A DNA stretch of 64,000 nucleotides from Chromobotia macracanthus (Eukaryota > Chordata > Actinopteri > Cypriniformes > Botiidae). Below, one piece after another: positions 51,701 through 58,745 of this stretch. The position numbers were made by a program, and so were the translations under genes. The stretch spans positions 7,501,501-7,565,500 of the forward strand of contig JAZGTH010000007.1 in NCBI GenBank assembly GCA_036877525.1, given 5' to 3'. How positions within the stretch are numbered: the first letter of the stretch is position 1; every line of letters begins with the position of its first letter. Under the pieces are notes generated by a model, which was not told the origin of the DNA, did not search any database, and saw only the letters and a list, made by a program, of their open reading frames with translations.

Positions 51701-54700
51701 CAGGATGTGTTTTTGCATTTAAACAAGCAGCATGGAGAACAGAATGGAACAGAGAGCAGTGGTCTGGAGACACAGTTTTCAAAAGTTGAACTATTTTAAA
51801 CTTGACTAATTAAAAAATGGTACAGTGACCAATAATGTCTGCATATATTTGCAGACAGTTAACAGATAACACCTGCCAAATGCAAGACATTCATTGCGAA
51901 TAACCCCAATTCTTTTTCAGTTATAAAATGTTGTTTTTTTAAGTTAGGAAACATGCCTGTGTTTACAGAGCAGGTTATTTGATTGAAGTCATTATCAGTA
52001 GTCATAAAATCAAAAAGCTTGGAGCTCTGTTAGGAATTGTGAGGTACAGGTTGGGAATCATTGGTATTGTCTTCTTATTTGATCTGGAGAAAGACGTACG
52101 GGTCCCTGTGCATTTGAGTGCCGGTCCTGCTGCTAGATGACAGATCTGACAAGCTTTGAGATCTTCTGATCCACTTCACAGAAGCAGCATTAATATAGAG
52201 CAGGTTTAGCTTCTGACGTGTAAAAGCTGAAGATAAATAAACATCCCTCTGTTGGGTCTTTTCATATATCAGGGTGTTTAAATAGCTCAGCTGTTTAAAA
52301 TGAAATGTGCAATAATGCGTTTTTGATAGAGAGCTATCTGAAGCACACCCCACCTACATGTGAACCTTCAGCAGATCTCTCATAATGACTGAACCAAAGC
52401 TATAACTGATGTGCTCTGCTCTTTGCCTCCAGCACACGAAGTAGGGAGGAGAAGCAATGATGCATGTGTGCGTGTGTCTGACACAAACATAAATTTACTC
52501 ACACGATCAAACACATGCATGCCTCATACGCACACCTGTGATTTATATTTTACAACTGTGAGTATGTGCATGATTACTGTGTACTTCAGAAGAGCAGTGT
52601 GATTTGTTTTTCCCTGCACTGCACTGACGCTTAAGCCATATTTACACTGCAAAGATGGCCCAGAAGCTGCATATGAAGTGGCATTTAGGTATTTTTACAC
52701 ACGGACTGTTTGCTGCTCAGATGTGGCATGAAAGGAATTACTCAGCAATTGGAATTGCATAAATAATGTTGAGATTGTATTAAATCTAAAAGTATAATGT
52801 GAAATTAAATCTGACAGCTTAATGTCATCAGGTGACGTCATAGTAATTTTGCATTAATGTGAAATGATCACTCAAAGAAAAAGTTTTTTTCTCTCGCAGC
52901 ACGCAGCCTCTGTCTGGGTATCAAACAACATGCTCTACCATCTGCTGAAAAAAAGCTAAAGTCTCCCCAAAATTTGCTTGTCGTTTTTTCAAGAGGGGTC
53001 TGAAAAGTTGCTAAATCTAGCGACAAAAGTTGGCAAACACTGGATAAATACTTTAAAATTTTAAACTAAATTACGACAAATATTTCATCATTACATTTAC
53101 ACAGAATTAAGGCAACATCAGAACTACGCAATGTCTTTGACACTCTGGGGTGAGGTGGGTCAGAGCAGGCATTATTTATTTTGGCTTTTACACATTACAC
53201 TGAATTCTGAGCAGGTACAGAATGGCCTAAAATTGACTGCCTAAAGCACTCTTTAAACCTTTCAAATTCCATCCAGAGTTCTCCTACTGTGAACTACAGA
53301 GTCAAAAATCTCCAGAATGAGATTCCATACAACACCCATTTATTACGGAGGCCAGTGAAATACTCAGCGTTTTATTAGCACTTTATTCTTACCCAGTACA
53401 CCATAAGGGGACTCCCTCTGGAAGCATTTATCAAGAAAAAACCTGGAGCAACTAGAACCTCCACCCTTCTGATTCAGGAAACAGAAAGACTTGTATACTT
53501 TAGGAAACAGAAAGACTTGTATATAAGAATTGTATACTCCGACACTGATGGTATAAGATATTCTTTCACCGCAAGCACCTTCATGGTGCTCTTTTTATGC
53601 AAAGGTCAAAGAACTGAGAACGGCTGCTTTTGGTTTTTACTGTACAACACATTCACGCTGTGTAATAGTATTACACACCATAGCAAGTGAAGCCAATATT
53701 TCTGGAGCAGCCTCTGCTGTTTGAACTATGATTTTTCTATGGTACCAGCTGTTATTACAGAAAATAGAAAACTATCAAAGCGCAGGTTTTCAAGATTGCT
53801 TAGCGATTGTGTAGCAGAAACATTCTGACTTAAACTAACATCCAGTTTTGCTGAACAGCAAGACATGTTCAAAGACATTCCAGAACAAAAATGTCTAATA
53901 ATATTCATTTAATTTAGCACTCTGATCTAACAAAATACACATTTTTACAAAAGCTAGCAGGGCGAAATATTTCTCTGTTTTAGATCTAATATTGACCGTA
54001 TATGCATGTCTTACAGTAATCATTTGTTCCACTGCCTTATACATTTGAAAATATATATCTTGCAGAGAAAAATGCTGACGGTGCCATAAAAATGGACGAC
54101 CCCATAAAGGAAACTGGCTTTACTGAGAAATGTGAAAAAACTCAAACCCTACATTTTAAACGTAATACTTTTCTTGTCAGCACATATTTCACGAGGTATT
54201 TAATAAGGTGTTGGTAAGGCTGCCATTGTTTGTTTTTGAAAATGTTTTTAACGACAAAATCGAAACTTCTTTTGGTGGAATGGGGGGTTGTATATCTTCA
54301 TCCTTGGTCACACTGCACATAAATTCAATTTGCTTTTTAAGTCTCATCTTTAAAACTGACTGTCCACGCTGTCATTTTGCAAGTAATGAGATTGGATCTG
54401 TTTGTTCAGACAGTGTGGTCAATATCCAGTATTCTACATCGGTTGCCATAGTAATGCACTAGTTCATGTTTTTTTCTCATGTTCTCCTGTTCAGACTTCA
54501 AACAACTAAATGGATTCTGTACGGAAAAACCTTTATTTGCCAAAACTTGGACGGTTGCTGCCTGTCTGAACAAAGCCTACTGACTGTGTCAGTACAGTAC
54601 AATATGTACAGACACTGAGAGGTTGGCAGGTGATCTCTGATTTATAATAGAAAAGTATAGCCCTTAACAGTCATCGCTAAAGATTAGGAAATGATACCAG

Positions 54701-55875
54701 TGAAAAACCTGTGCCTTTAATAATCTAACCTTAACAGAACTCCAACCCCAACACTTTCAGTGGTGTGTAGAAATATACAAATCCATGGATTATAAATTTT
54801 ACGCAAAAAATTAAAACAAGGCACCTTTTGGGAATAACCGGCCCGATGCCCATTTTCATGCAGACCACTTTACGAATCTGCACCCCGGCTGCACAGGTGG
54901 CTGTTCCATTCCAGTAGCCAGTGCCATTTACATTCACGGAGGAGTCCTCAATGCATGGTCCCCATGGCGACGCTTCCCAGTAGAATATGAAGCATGGATG
55001 ATCGTTACAAGTTCTCCACTCCTCCAGAGCAGTAGCAGCTGGACACGTCTTAGCTGGGAACAGGAAAGATCATTAATTCAGATTGAAAAGCCTCTCTTAA
55101 GTTTGTGTTAGTGTTCCATAAAATGATAACAAGCTACACAAGGACAAAAGACATGAAAAAGAACTGGGACATTTGTGTGAGGATGTAGACATAATGTATG
55201 ACTAGCGGAAATTCGTTGATCTGTATTATGGGTGAATAAATTGTGTACAACAGCTTTCAAACAGTAGCCTTATTAAAATTTCAGGGCTGTTCACACAGAG
55301 TCTGATGCACATTGTACAATTGTAAAATGGAACTGCAAAAAGAGCTTCTAAACAGGTTTCCCACATGCTCCAATCTTTTGCCATTGGTCAGACAAAACAG
55401 GTAGAACTCTTCTTAACTCTCACTCTGTTGTGAGAGGTCATGTTGTAATGTCAGGCAGAACAAATAGACAGAGTAATAGTGAAATAACTGCAGTGATGAC
55501 ACTTTTTGGAGAAATCTACCTTCAGACATCACCTGATGCAGGTACTGGAATGAATCAACTGCCTCACATGCATGGACATCTGGGTCAAGTTGCGCTAGAT
55601 CAGCCAGCAAATTTACTTCTGCACTTTTTATAATTAAATGTAATTCATGCGCCATCTGCCCTTGAAGCTAATGACATTGTATTGACATTCAGCCTTTCTC
55701 CGTAACACAGGGACTCATTATGAGTCTAATGTAGACCAGCTGAATATTAATAAGGGCTTGTCTGATTAATCACACTCTGTGGATGGTGTATAGACAATGA
55801 GCCTGGGACATTATTTCTATTTTCCAAAGATGCACAGAAATAAGTGTGTATGGGTATGCACAATACTGTTACTTA

Positions 55876-55909
<34 letters not shown>

Positions 55910-56754
55910 TAGCAGAGGGGGCGGCAGTCTCTTGGCTAAGGTATATTTAAGTCTTAATTATACCATTCTTTCTGTCATTCCAGAAGGACTGTGTGATTGG
56001 AACGGCCCACAGCTGTATGTAGGCAGACAGAAAAATGAGATACAGAGAACACAGTTTTATTACCCATCCTGTGGATTAAATCTACAGAATACAAATTGCT
56101 TCACCACTCACAAAAAAATCTCATTGAGAGTGTTGCGTCACCCTCAGAGTGAAATTCTGAGTAAACTTTTTCCCATGCAAATCAACATTACAGCAGTGGA
56201 TTACCTTAGTTTGTCTATTTAATTAACATAAATAGGGAATGGAGTTAGAAAGAAACTTGTGAGAGCAACAGGAATAAGACCAGAAAAAAATCAAACCTGC
56301 AACCTCTGGGGTTTTAAAATTCCAAATTTATGTTAAAAGCATGTGCACTACCCCTGCCATTAACATGCCTGCTCAACATTCCTAAATTATTATTTCTTCA
56401 CTGATTGAATTACACATGAACTTATGCCAGATATTTGTGCAAAAAAATCAGTGTGTCATCCAATAAAACTTTGAATAAATGAAATATGGAATCCTTCTGG
56501 ATTTACAGTATGTGGCATAGACTGGAATAACATTTTTGTGGAACATAAAAGAGTTTACTGACCTTCCCCTGGTAATCCTAATATTGTCCGTGTGCGGCTC
56601 TGTTTGCCTTCAGAGTTTTTATTGGAGCAACTGTGGGAGCAGGAGGACCAATCAGACCAGGGGCTGAGAACACAGTCACCTGAACATGCCATTTCACAGG
56701 AGACCTCTTTAGAAGGTGGCTCATCTTCACAGAGATCCTCAGGAACAAGCTGCC
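12753..56754 (-). CDS. thsd7b: Thrombospondin type-1 domain protein 7 (THSD7B-like), C-terminal part; 21 exons, 5' end outside window
   Basis: THSD7 proteins are single-pass membrane glycoproteins whose ectodomain is a long series of TSP1 modules; THSD7A is a podocyte and endothelial surface protein, and THSD7B is less well studied. Twenty-one GT-AG exons join in one frame for 1031 complete codons plus a split first codon, with every phase agreeing. Each exon aligns with my recollection of human THSD7A from about its middle to the end. Visible features are repeated WSxWSxC modules (C-mannosylation-type WxxW), many cysteines, N-glycosylation sequons, one transmembrane helix (LWVYGLTAGGFILILF...) and a tail ending KPLTLGYDGDVDM. 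Choice of 7B over 7A rests on adjacency to hnmt, as on human 2q22. The signal peptide and roughly the first third should lie right of 64000. A teleost may have two co-orthologues. Confidence 0.93.
13091..13178 (-). CDS. thsd7b: thsd7b window exon 20: transmembrane exon
   Basis: It encodes GRIKLWVYGLTAGGFILILF and IIAVAFLF, the single membrane helix. Phase 1 in, phase 2 out. The family frame needs the donor TTTTG|GTACGT, although a better GTAAGT lies 4 nt downstream. Confidence 0.92.
13250..13400 (+). repeat. Dispersed 'ggggac ... aaccctaaccc ... acagaaa' repeat, copy 1
   Basis: It combines a ggggac block, a degenerate aaccctaaccc run, then cttacagaaaactttatattt. A related copy in the same orientation lies at 48796-48965. 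The CCCTAA-like bases are part of this repeat and are not telomeric DNA. Confidence 0.5.
14541..14733 (-). CDS. thsd7b: thsd7b window exon 19: EGF-like segment and juxtamembrane stalk
   Basis: It encodes SGVCGCERGYTEVMNTHGFL, DYCTKTPGADNKKADVKTSS and a stalk ending EWSLQPLGPD. Phase 0 in, phase 1 out; donor CCAG|GTATTT. Confidence 0.93.
14757..14893 (-). mobile_element. SINE-like repeat (tRNA-related), antisense copy
   Basis: The copy runs from the atttggcaggtgctta block to a minus-strand segment reading catgggttctattcccag, which resembles a pol III B box (GGTTCGANTCC). A sense copy is at 33810-33925. This type is abundant in cyprinid genomes as I recall. Confidence 0.6.
15277..15359 (-). 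CDS. thsd7b: thsd7b window exon 18
   Basis: This 83-nt exon encodes GCFPHNRPTTVRHCHPPC and TKPFSHCKQ, the cysteine-rich link before the CxCxxGY module. Phase 1 in, phase 0 out; donor AAGCAG|GTAAAC. Confidence 0.9.
15360..16107 (-). other. thsd7b: thsd7b intron, window exons 17-18
   Basis: No repeat, RNA gene or other exon recognised. Confidence 0.6.
16108..16203 (-). CDS. thsd7b: thsd7b window exon 17
   Basis: It encodes GKCHSYEWRTSAWNENERSV and WCQRSDGVNVTG, a THSD7 signature with an NVT sequon. The acceptor at 16204 (GCCACAG) is chosen because it keeps the frame and matches the family length; another AG about 30 nt upstream would not. Phase 1 in, phase 1 out; donor ACAG|GTAGAC. Confidence 0.9.
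16677..16789. repeat. Three consecutive perfect inverted repeats
   Basis: Arms of 12 bp (16677-16688 with 16693-16704), 15 bp (16732-16746 with 16751-16765) and 14 bp (16761-16774 with 16776-16789) are exact complements with 4-, 4- and 1-nt spacers. The second and third overlap by 5 bases. All lie in the intron just after window exon 16. Confidence 0.85.
16827..17000 (-). CDS. thsd7b: thsd7b window exon 16: TSP1 module
   Basis: It encodes DCHLTDWSLWSSCQLTCLEG, then RQARSRAVVIQVLENQDSCP and FETRPCK. Phase 1 in, phase 1 out; donor AAAG|GTACAA. Three perfect hairpins begin about 38 nt beyond the donor. Confidence 0.93.
17001..18586 (-). other. thsd7b: thsd7b intron, window exons 15-16
   Basis: No convincing gene. 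One part (17340-17660) is less AT-rich, but no exon structure was found. Confidence 0.55.
18587..18761 (-). CDS. thsd7b: thsd7b window exon 15
   Basis: It encodes GAECGEGRRERNLTCVLHWT (with an NLT sequon), an acidic/basic linker, and ELQQPCFVPCPG. Phase 0 in, phase 1 out; acceptor CTTGTGCAG, donor CCAG|GTACAG. Confidence 0.93.
18762..19921 (-). other. thsd7b: thsd7b intron, window exons 14-15
   Basis: Overlapping open frames at 19209-19655 (minus) and 19417-19689 (plus) lie here. Neither resembles a family I know, and they are treated as chance frames. Confidence 0.5.
19922..20067 (-). CDS. thsd7b: thsd7b window exon 14
   Basis: It encodes VMTRSRSVLQQAHEEGRPCA, then QLSQTKPCAISPCYTWLLSD and WSPCRVE. 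Phase 1 in, phase 0 out; acceptor ATGTTGCAG, donor GAG|GTAGAT. Confidence 0.93.
20300..20407. repeat. GCTGGTT-rich dispersed repeat, copy 1
   Basis: ggctggtttaagctggttag-type motifs with partial inverted copies (gctggctgaccaacat). Related copies are at 26000-26172 and 58625-58745. This is a common fish intron repeat type. Confidence 0.6.
22335..22467 (+). mobile_element. Non-autonomous repeat ending gtgaactattcctttaag, copy 1
   Basis: It contains acaatgaaagtcaatgg, catacaggttttgaacaaca, aatgacagaatttttattc and a gtgaactattcctttaag terminus, the layout of a very abundant cyprinid repeat. Other copies or fragments: 37020-37292, 63377-63456 and perhaps 50365-50410. Confidence 0.6.
22514..22616 (-). 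CDS. thsd7b: thsd7b window exon 13: TSP1 module
   Basis: It encodes PWRLTMSCVVHCPFNCILSD and WSSWTECSHTCGSKG. Phase 0 in, phase 1 out; donor AAAG|GTGAGC. It contains no long ORF and was found by homology. Confidence 0.92.
22924..23039 (-). CDS. thsd7b: thsd7b window exon 12
   Basis: It encodes WSTCQLSEHSICGQGRRTRL and LDCIRSDEKVVDLSVCEE, nearly identical in pattern to THSD7A. Phase 1 in, phase 0 out; donor GAGGAG|GTAACC. Confidence 0.93.
23820..23962 (+). repeat. Purine-rich degenerate minisatellite
   Basis: Units of roughly 20-25 bp built on ggagtct-gaagaaga repeat about six times, so one strand is nearly all purine. It lies in the intron between window exons 11 and 12. Confidence 0.65.
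24645..24786 (-). CDS. thsd7b: thsd7b window exon 11
   Basis: It encodes PCDDSTVRLRTRHMLRPPVA, then CPESNQTEPCVLNSTCFNYH and YNVS, with NQT and NST sequons. Phase 0 in, phase 1 out. The donor required by the frame is the non-consensus TCCA|GTGGGT. A CTCF-like motif lies within the exon at 24728-24744. Confidence 0.9.
26000..26172. repeat. GCTGGTT-rich dispersed repeat, copy 2
   Basis: It contains taggctggttaagttggtct and an inverted block with ttcagcctggtttaag, so it is partly fold-back. Confidence 0.55.
26245..26398 (-). CDS. thsd7b: thsd7b window exon 10: TSP1 module
   Basis: It encodes CVRRGSGDQVSSVNETFCDQ, then CMLPCPNECVMSQWSQWSTC and PM. Phase 2 in, phase 0 out; acceptor CTGTGTGACAG, donor AATG|GTATGG. 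Confidence 0.93.
26525..26658 (-). CDS. thsd7b: thsd7b window exon 9
   Basis: It encodes VYEAVPCRSECSQYEWVTDP, WSVC and ELPACGEGVQSRKIR. Phase 0 in, phase 2 out; acceptor CCCCCATAG, donor ATCCG|GTGAGC. It carries no long ORF and was located by homology. Confidence 0.92.
31171..31240 (+). mobile_element. LINE 3' tail with TTGAA repeats
   Basis: The end gtaaaagcgctatacaaata followed by aaagttgaattgaattgaa is typical of the 3' end of a fish L2/CR1-like LINE as I recall it. No reverse transcriptase frame remains, so it is a 5'-truncated copy. Confidence 0.6.
33810..33925 (+). mobile_element. SINE-like repeat, sense copy
   Basis: It contains catgggtttgattctcaggg (B-box-like) followed by tcactttggataaaacatct and accaaatg. 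This is the inverse of the copy at 14757-14893. Confidence 0.6.
35934..36112 (-). CDS. thsd7b: thsd7b window exon 8: TSP1 module
   Basis: It encodes CHMPCPLDCKLSDWSAWSAC, SASCGSGLKIRSKWLREKPF and NGGRPCPKLDLKNQ, one of the best-conserved THSD7 stretches. Phase 1 in, phase 0 out; donor CAG|GTGAGA. Confidence 0.95.
36350..36616 (-). CDS. thsd7b: thsd7b window exon 7: TSP1 module (longest exon)
   Basis: At 267 nt it encodes RSRKQERCQREDLYPL, then ACPCNEF, the NWSSC sequon/TSP1 motif, an insert LLEAPGQGSLQGWRGRREAR, and DCGQGARYRAVACLDQENQ. Phase 1 in, phase 1 out; acceptor CATTTTCAG, donor ACAG|GTGCGT. Confidence 0.92.
36617..40369 (-). other. thsd7b: thsd7b intron, window exons 6-7
   Basis: It holds one dispersed repeat (37020-37292) and GA-rich runs near 38490 and 38890-38930. 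No gene found. Confidence 0.55.
37020..37292 (+). mobile_element. Non-autonomous repeat, fuller copy
   Basis: It runs from acccatcatcatgtcattat to gacagaatttttattttcgg and ctgaactattgcccta, the family layout seen at 22335-22467, with degenerate ends. Confidence 0.6.
40370..40561 (-). CDS. thsd7b: thsd7b window exon 6: TSP1 module
   Basis: It encodes SCVDDYDEVALVSECLRWAG, then CWVPCRDDCSFSTWSKFTEC and SGCGSQRTRKRTLTG. Phase 1 in, phase 1 out; donor ACAG|GTAAAA. Confidence 0.93.
40562..46611 (-). other. thsd7b: thsd7b intron, window exons 5-6 (6 kb)
   Basis: No nested gene. A fold-back repeat lies at 42590-42770 and a short aggtaac tandem run at 41958-41980. Confidence 0.55.
42590..42770. repeat. 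Fold-back repeat built on TACCATGGTA-like motifs
   Basis: Alternating tggtattaccatg, accagggtaatacca and gtaccgtgatattacc motifs on both strands give a partly self-complementary block of a kind common in fish introns. Confidence 0.5.
46612..46715 (-). CDS. thsd7b: thsd7b window exon 5
   Basis: This 104-nt exon encodes WKMHHWHPCTLVPDSVQQG and ATESCGKGLEMRG, matching a THSD7A segment with the same cysteine and tryptophan spacing. Phase 2 in, phase 1 out. Acceptor TTTTTCCAG, donor GAGAG|GTACAG. It is too small for ORF calling. Confidence 0.9.
47021..47153 (-). CDS. thsd7b: thsd7b window exon 4
   Basis: It encodes NSTVPTQSRYRIIIQLSANG (with an NST sequon), then GQECPDTLYEERECEAL and CPTY, the end of one TSP1 module and the start of the next. 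Phase 1 in, phase 2 out; donor TACAG|GTGAAT. Confidence 0.92.
47154..48624 (-). other. thsd7b: thsd7b intron, window exons 3-4
   Basis: No repeat family or RNA gene recognised. Confidence 0.5.
48625..48740 (-). CDS. thsd7b: thsd7b window exon 3: TSP1 module
   Basis: It encodes CPDSARPDTIQTCSLPCKKD and CIVTPFSEWTACPTTCLPG, very close to the corresponding THSD7A segment. Phase 2 in, phase 1 out, so skipping would shift the frame. The acceptor TATCACAG is directly preceded by a long TG repeat instead of a pyrimidine tract. Confidence 0.93.
48747..48789. repeat. CA/TG microsatellite abutting a splice acceptor
   Basis: A nearly pure CA run (TG on the transcribed sense strand) that ends 7 nt from the acceptor of window exon 3. 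Confidence 0.95.
48796..48965 (+). repeat. Dispersed 'ggggac' repeat, copy 2
   Basis: It contains cccaaacctaactctcacag, aaaagcatcatttagtatg and ttgtggggacatttggcc, related to 13250-13400. Confidence 0.5.
48990..49014. repeat. Second CA microsatellite in the same intron
   Basis: A pure CA run about 250 bp upstream (in transcript sense) of window exon 3. Confidence 0.9.
54825..55053 (-). CDS. thsd7b: thsd7b window exon 2: TSP1 module with N-glycosylation sites
   Basis: It encodes KTCPAATALEEWRTC, then FYWEASPWGPCIEDSS, and a segment with two NGT sequons (NGTGYWNGTATC) leading to GVQIRKVVC. Phase 1 in, phase 2 out; donor AAAAG|GTGCCT. At 229 nt it is the second longest coding exon in this window. 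Confidence 0.93.
55878..55907. repeat. TG microsatellite
   Basis: A TG run in the intron between window exons 1 and 2. The overlapping plus-strand open frame is an artefact of it. Confidence 0.95.
56563..56754 (-). CDS. thsd7b: thsd7b window exon 1: TSP1 module
   Basis: The first exon in the window in transcript order, phase 1 in and phase 1 out. It encodes LVPEDLCEDEPPSKEVSCEM and a TSP1 start, GDCVLSPWSDWSSCSHSC, then EGKQSRTRTILG. The donor is GAAG|GTCAGT. The preceding exon, expected to carry a CxDW...CGPG segment, was not found in the window. Confidence 0.93.
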
Positions 56755-57026
56755 CTGTTGATTGGAGCATGAGATAAGTTTTATTGTCGCTTCATGCTAC
56801 ATGTGCGCTCAAGCTCTCGCTGCATACAGATTTTCATTAGAGGATGATGAAGAATGTAATGATAATGTTGATATCACATATTGCAGAAAATATTTTAGTT
56901 GTCCCCAAATGTTTACAGTTGCCCATTTGCCAATATTTGTTATAAATAATTGTTTACTATTTATTATTTACTTATTGTAAGCTACAACATCTATATACAT
57001 ACAATGTTATTGACATTGGGAGTAAG

Positions 57027-57029
<3 letters not shown>

Positions 57030-57060
<31 letters not shown>
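57030..57060. repeat. CA microsatellite
   Basis: A pure CA run followed by a short TA run, in the upstream thsd7b intron. Confidence 0.95.
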
Positions 57061-57064
<4 letters not shown>

Positions 57065-58624
57065 TCTCAGGAAATCAGTCAAGGAAACCCATCATATCTG
57101 TACCTTTAAATTAGCCATTTAATGAAATAGTAACAGAAAAGCAAATCAAGATTTTCGTGAGGTCACATATTATAAACGCACTCAATCACAGCTTTCATCT
57201 TTTAGAACCTTTGATGAAGACAAAATTGGCTTTATCCGAAATAAGAGATCCACAGTTGCTTTTATGCATTCAGTCACTGAAACAGGAAACATGAAAACTA
57301 AGAGGGCAGCTGGAATTTCATTATGCATGATGAACACAACCGAGTCATGAACAATAATATTCTGATGGTGCTTCAAACCCTTATTAGTGCCTGACAGATT
57401 GACATAATCAACGCTGTCAAAACCACGACAGCACATCACATTGTAATGATAATGCCGTCATTTCGCTATAATAAGGTTCCACTCTTCGATCTTCAAGCAA
57501 ATTAAACAAAAGAAATATTTGCTCTGTCTGTGAGCACCGATTTCAATAATGACCGGTTGATCGGATGAATGGAATCTGTTTCCCGTTCCCTGCAGTAAGG
57601 AAAAGATTTGAACAGGAAATGGAATTTGAGTGCAAAGCCGAAAGGCCATTTACTTTACTGGATGTCAGTGAGCTGTTGGAAGACAGAAGAGGAGAACGAG
57701 AGAGCAGGGCTTTCTGCTGGAGTTGGTAGAAGGAAAACTCTCATTTCATGCATGAAAGGCAAACATAAATCCTGTCATTCATTTGTCTGGGATTACACAA
57801 AACATTCCTATAAAGATTAAACCTTAAAAACACCCCAGACACAACACACACGCCCCACTTACGCAGCGTGCTACGACAGATCAATTTCTTATAAAAAGAA
57901 GTCGATCTACAGTGTTGAAACATTCTATGAGCGGAGAACTGACAAGGCGGCATCATTATTTCCATTGAACCCTGTCACTCACTTTCAAACATGCAGTACA
58001 GCAATAACAACCTAGGGGAAGATGTGCTATCTATTTTTTTCCTACTATAATTGTCTCCATGCCAAGGGGCCTAAAATGAGGCAGTGTGATGTTCCTCATC
58101 AAATGAGGCACAGTTGTAGAATGTTCCCTAAGGCGGGTCTTCAGCCCACCACCTCCAACCCTAAGCGCACCAGTTCCTTGAGTCATCAAAGCACAAAGGC
58201 TGGTAAAGGGATTGCAGGCATATTCTTGGCAACCAAAGCGCTATAGGAAAACACTTCAGGCGACCACGTGACCCAGACTTCAATGAGTTTGAAGATAATT
58301 GTTGTGTGTACTAGGTGGAGAACCCTGGAGCACAATTAAACAAACTGCAGACAACACAGGAAATCTACAACAGCCACAGAGATTTAAACACCAAAAATAC
58401 AGTTTTGGAAAGGAGGTATTTTGTCTGCTCCTGACATCCAAGATCTGAGAGATTGTGTGAATTTATTGACCACTTGAATTGAGTTCATTTAAATTTCTGC
58501 CGGTCCTGCAGAGCTGGCCTCACTGTTCAGTCACTGACCTCACTTCATGGCACAGGCTCAATGAAGTGCCATTGAATATGCTGTTAACACACAGCATACA
58601 CTAGAAAAAATGGAAAACAAGATA

Positions 58625-58745
58625 CAACACCTGCTGAAAACACCATAAACCAGAGGAATGTCCAGGCTGGTTTGGGCTGGTTAGTGCTCATCTGGTTCTG
58701 GTCAGAATGGAGACCAGCATATGTCAGTCCATTCAGCAGGGATGG
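58625..58745. repeat. GCTGGTT-rich dispersed repeat, copy 3
   Basis: It contains ccaggctggtttgggctggt and tagtgctcatctggttctgg, related to 20300-20407 and 26000-26172. Confidence 0.6.

Larger units (their letters stand above)
48741..54824 (-). other. thsd7b: thsd7b intron, window exons 2-3 (6.1 kb)
   Basis: Beyond the two CA runs and the repeat at 48796, there is a LINE-tail-like stretch near 51148-51210 and a 25-30 bp tandem duplication at 53476-53525. No nested gene found. Confidence 0.5.

Noticed and set aside
55797..56222. 141-codon plus-strand frame with a VCVCVC run
   Set aside because: Created by the TG microsatellite; no other protein-like feature.
57741..57965. Minus-strand frame ending at a GTAAGT donor near 57863
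   Set aside because: No TSP1 cysteine/tryptophan pattern and no matching acceptor context, so not the missing upstream exon.
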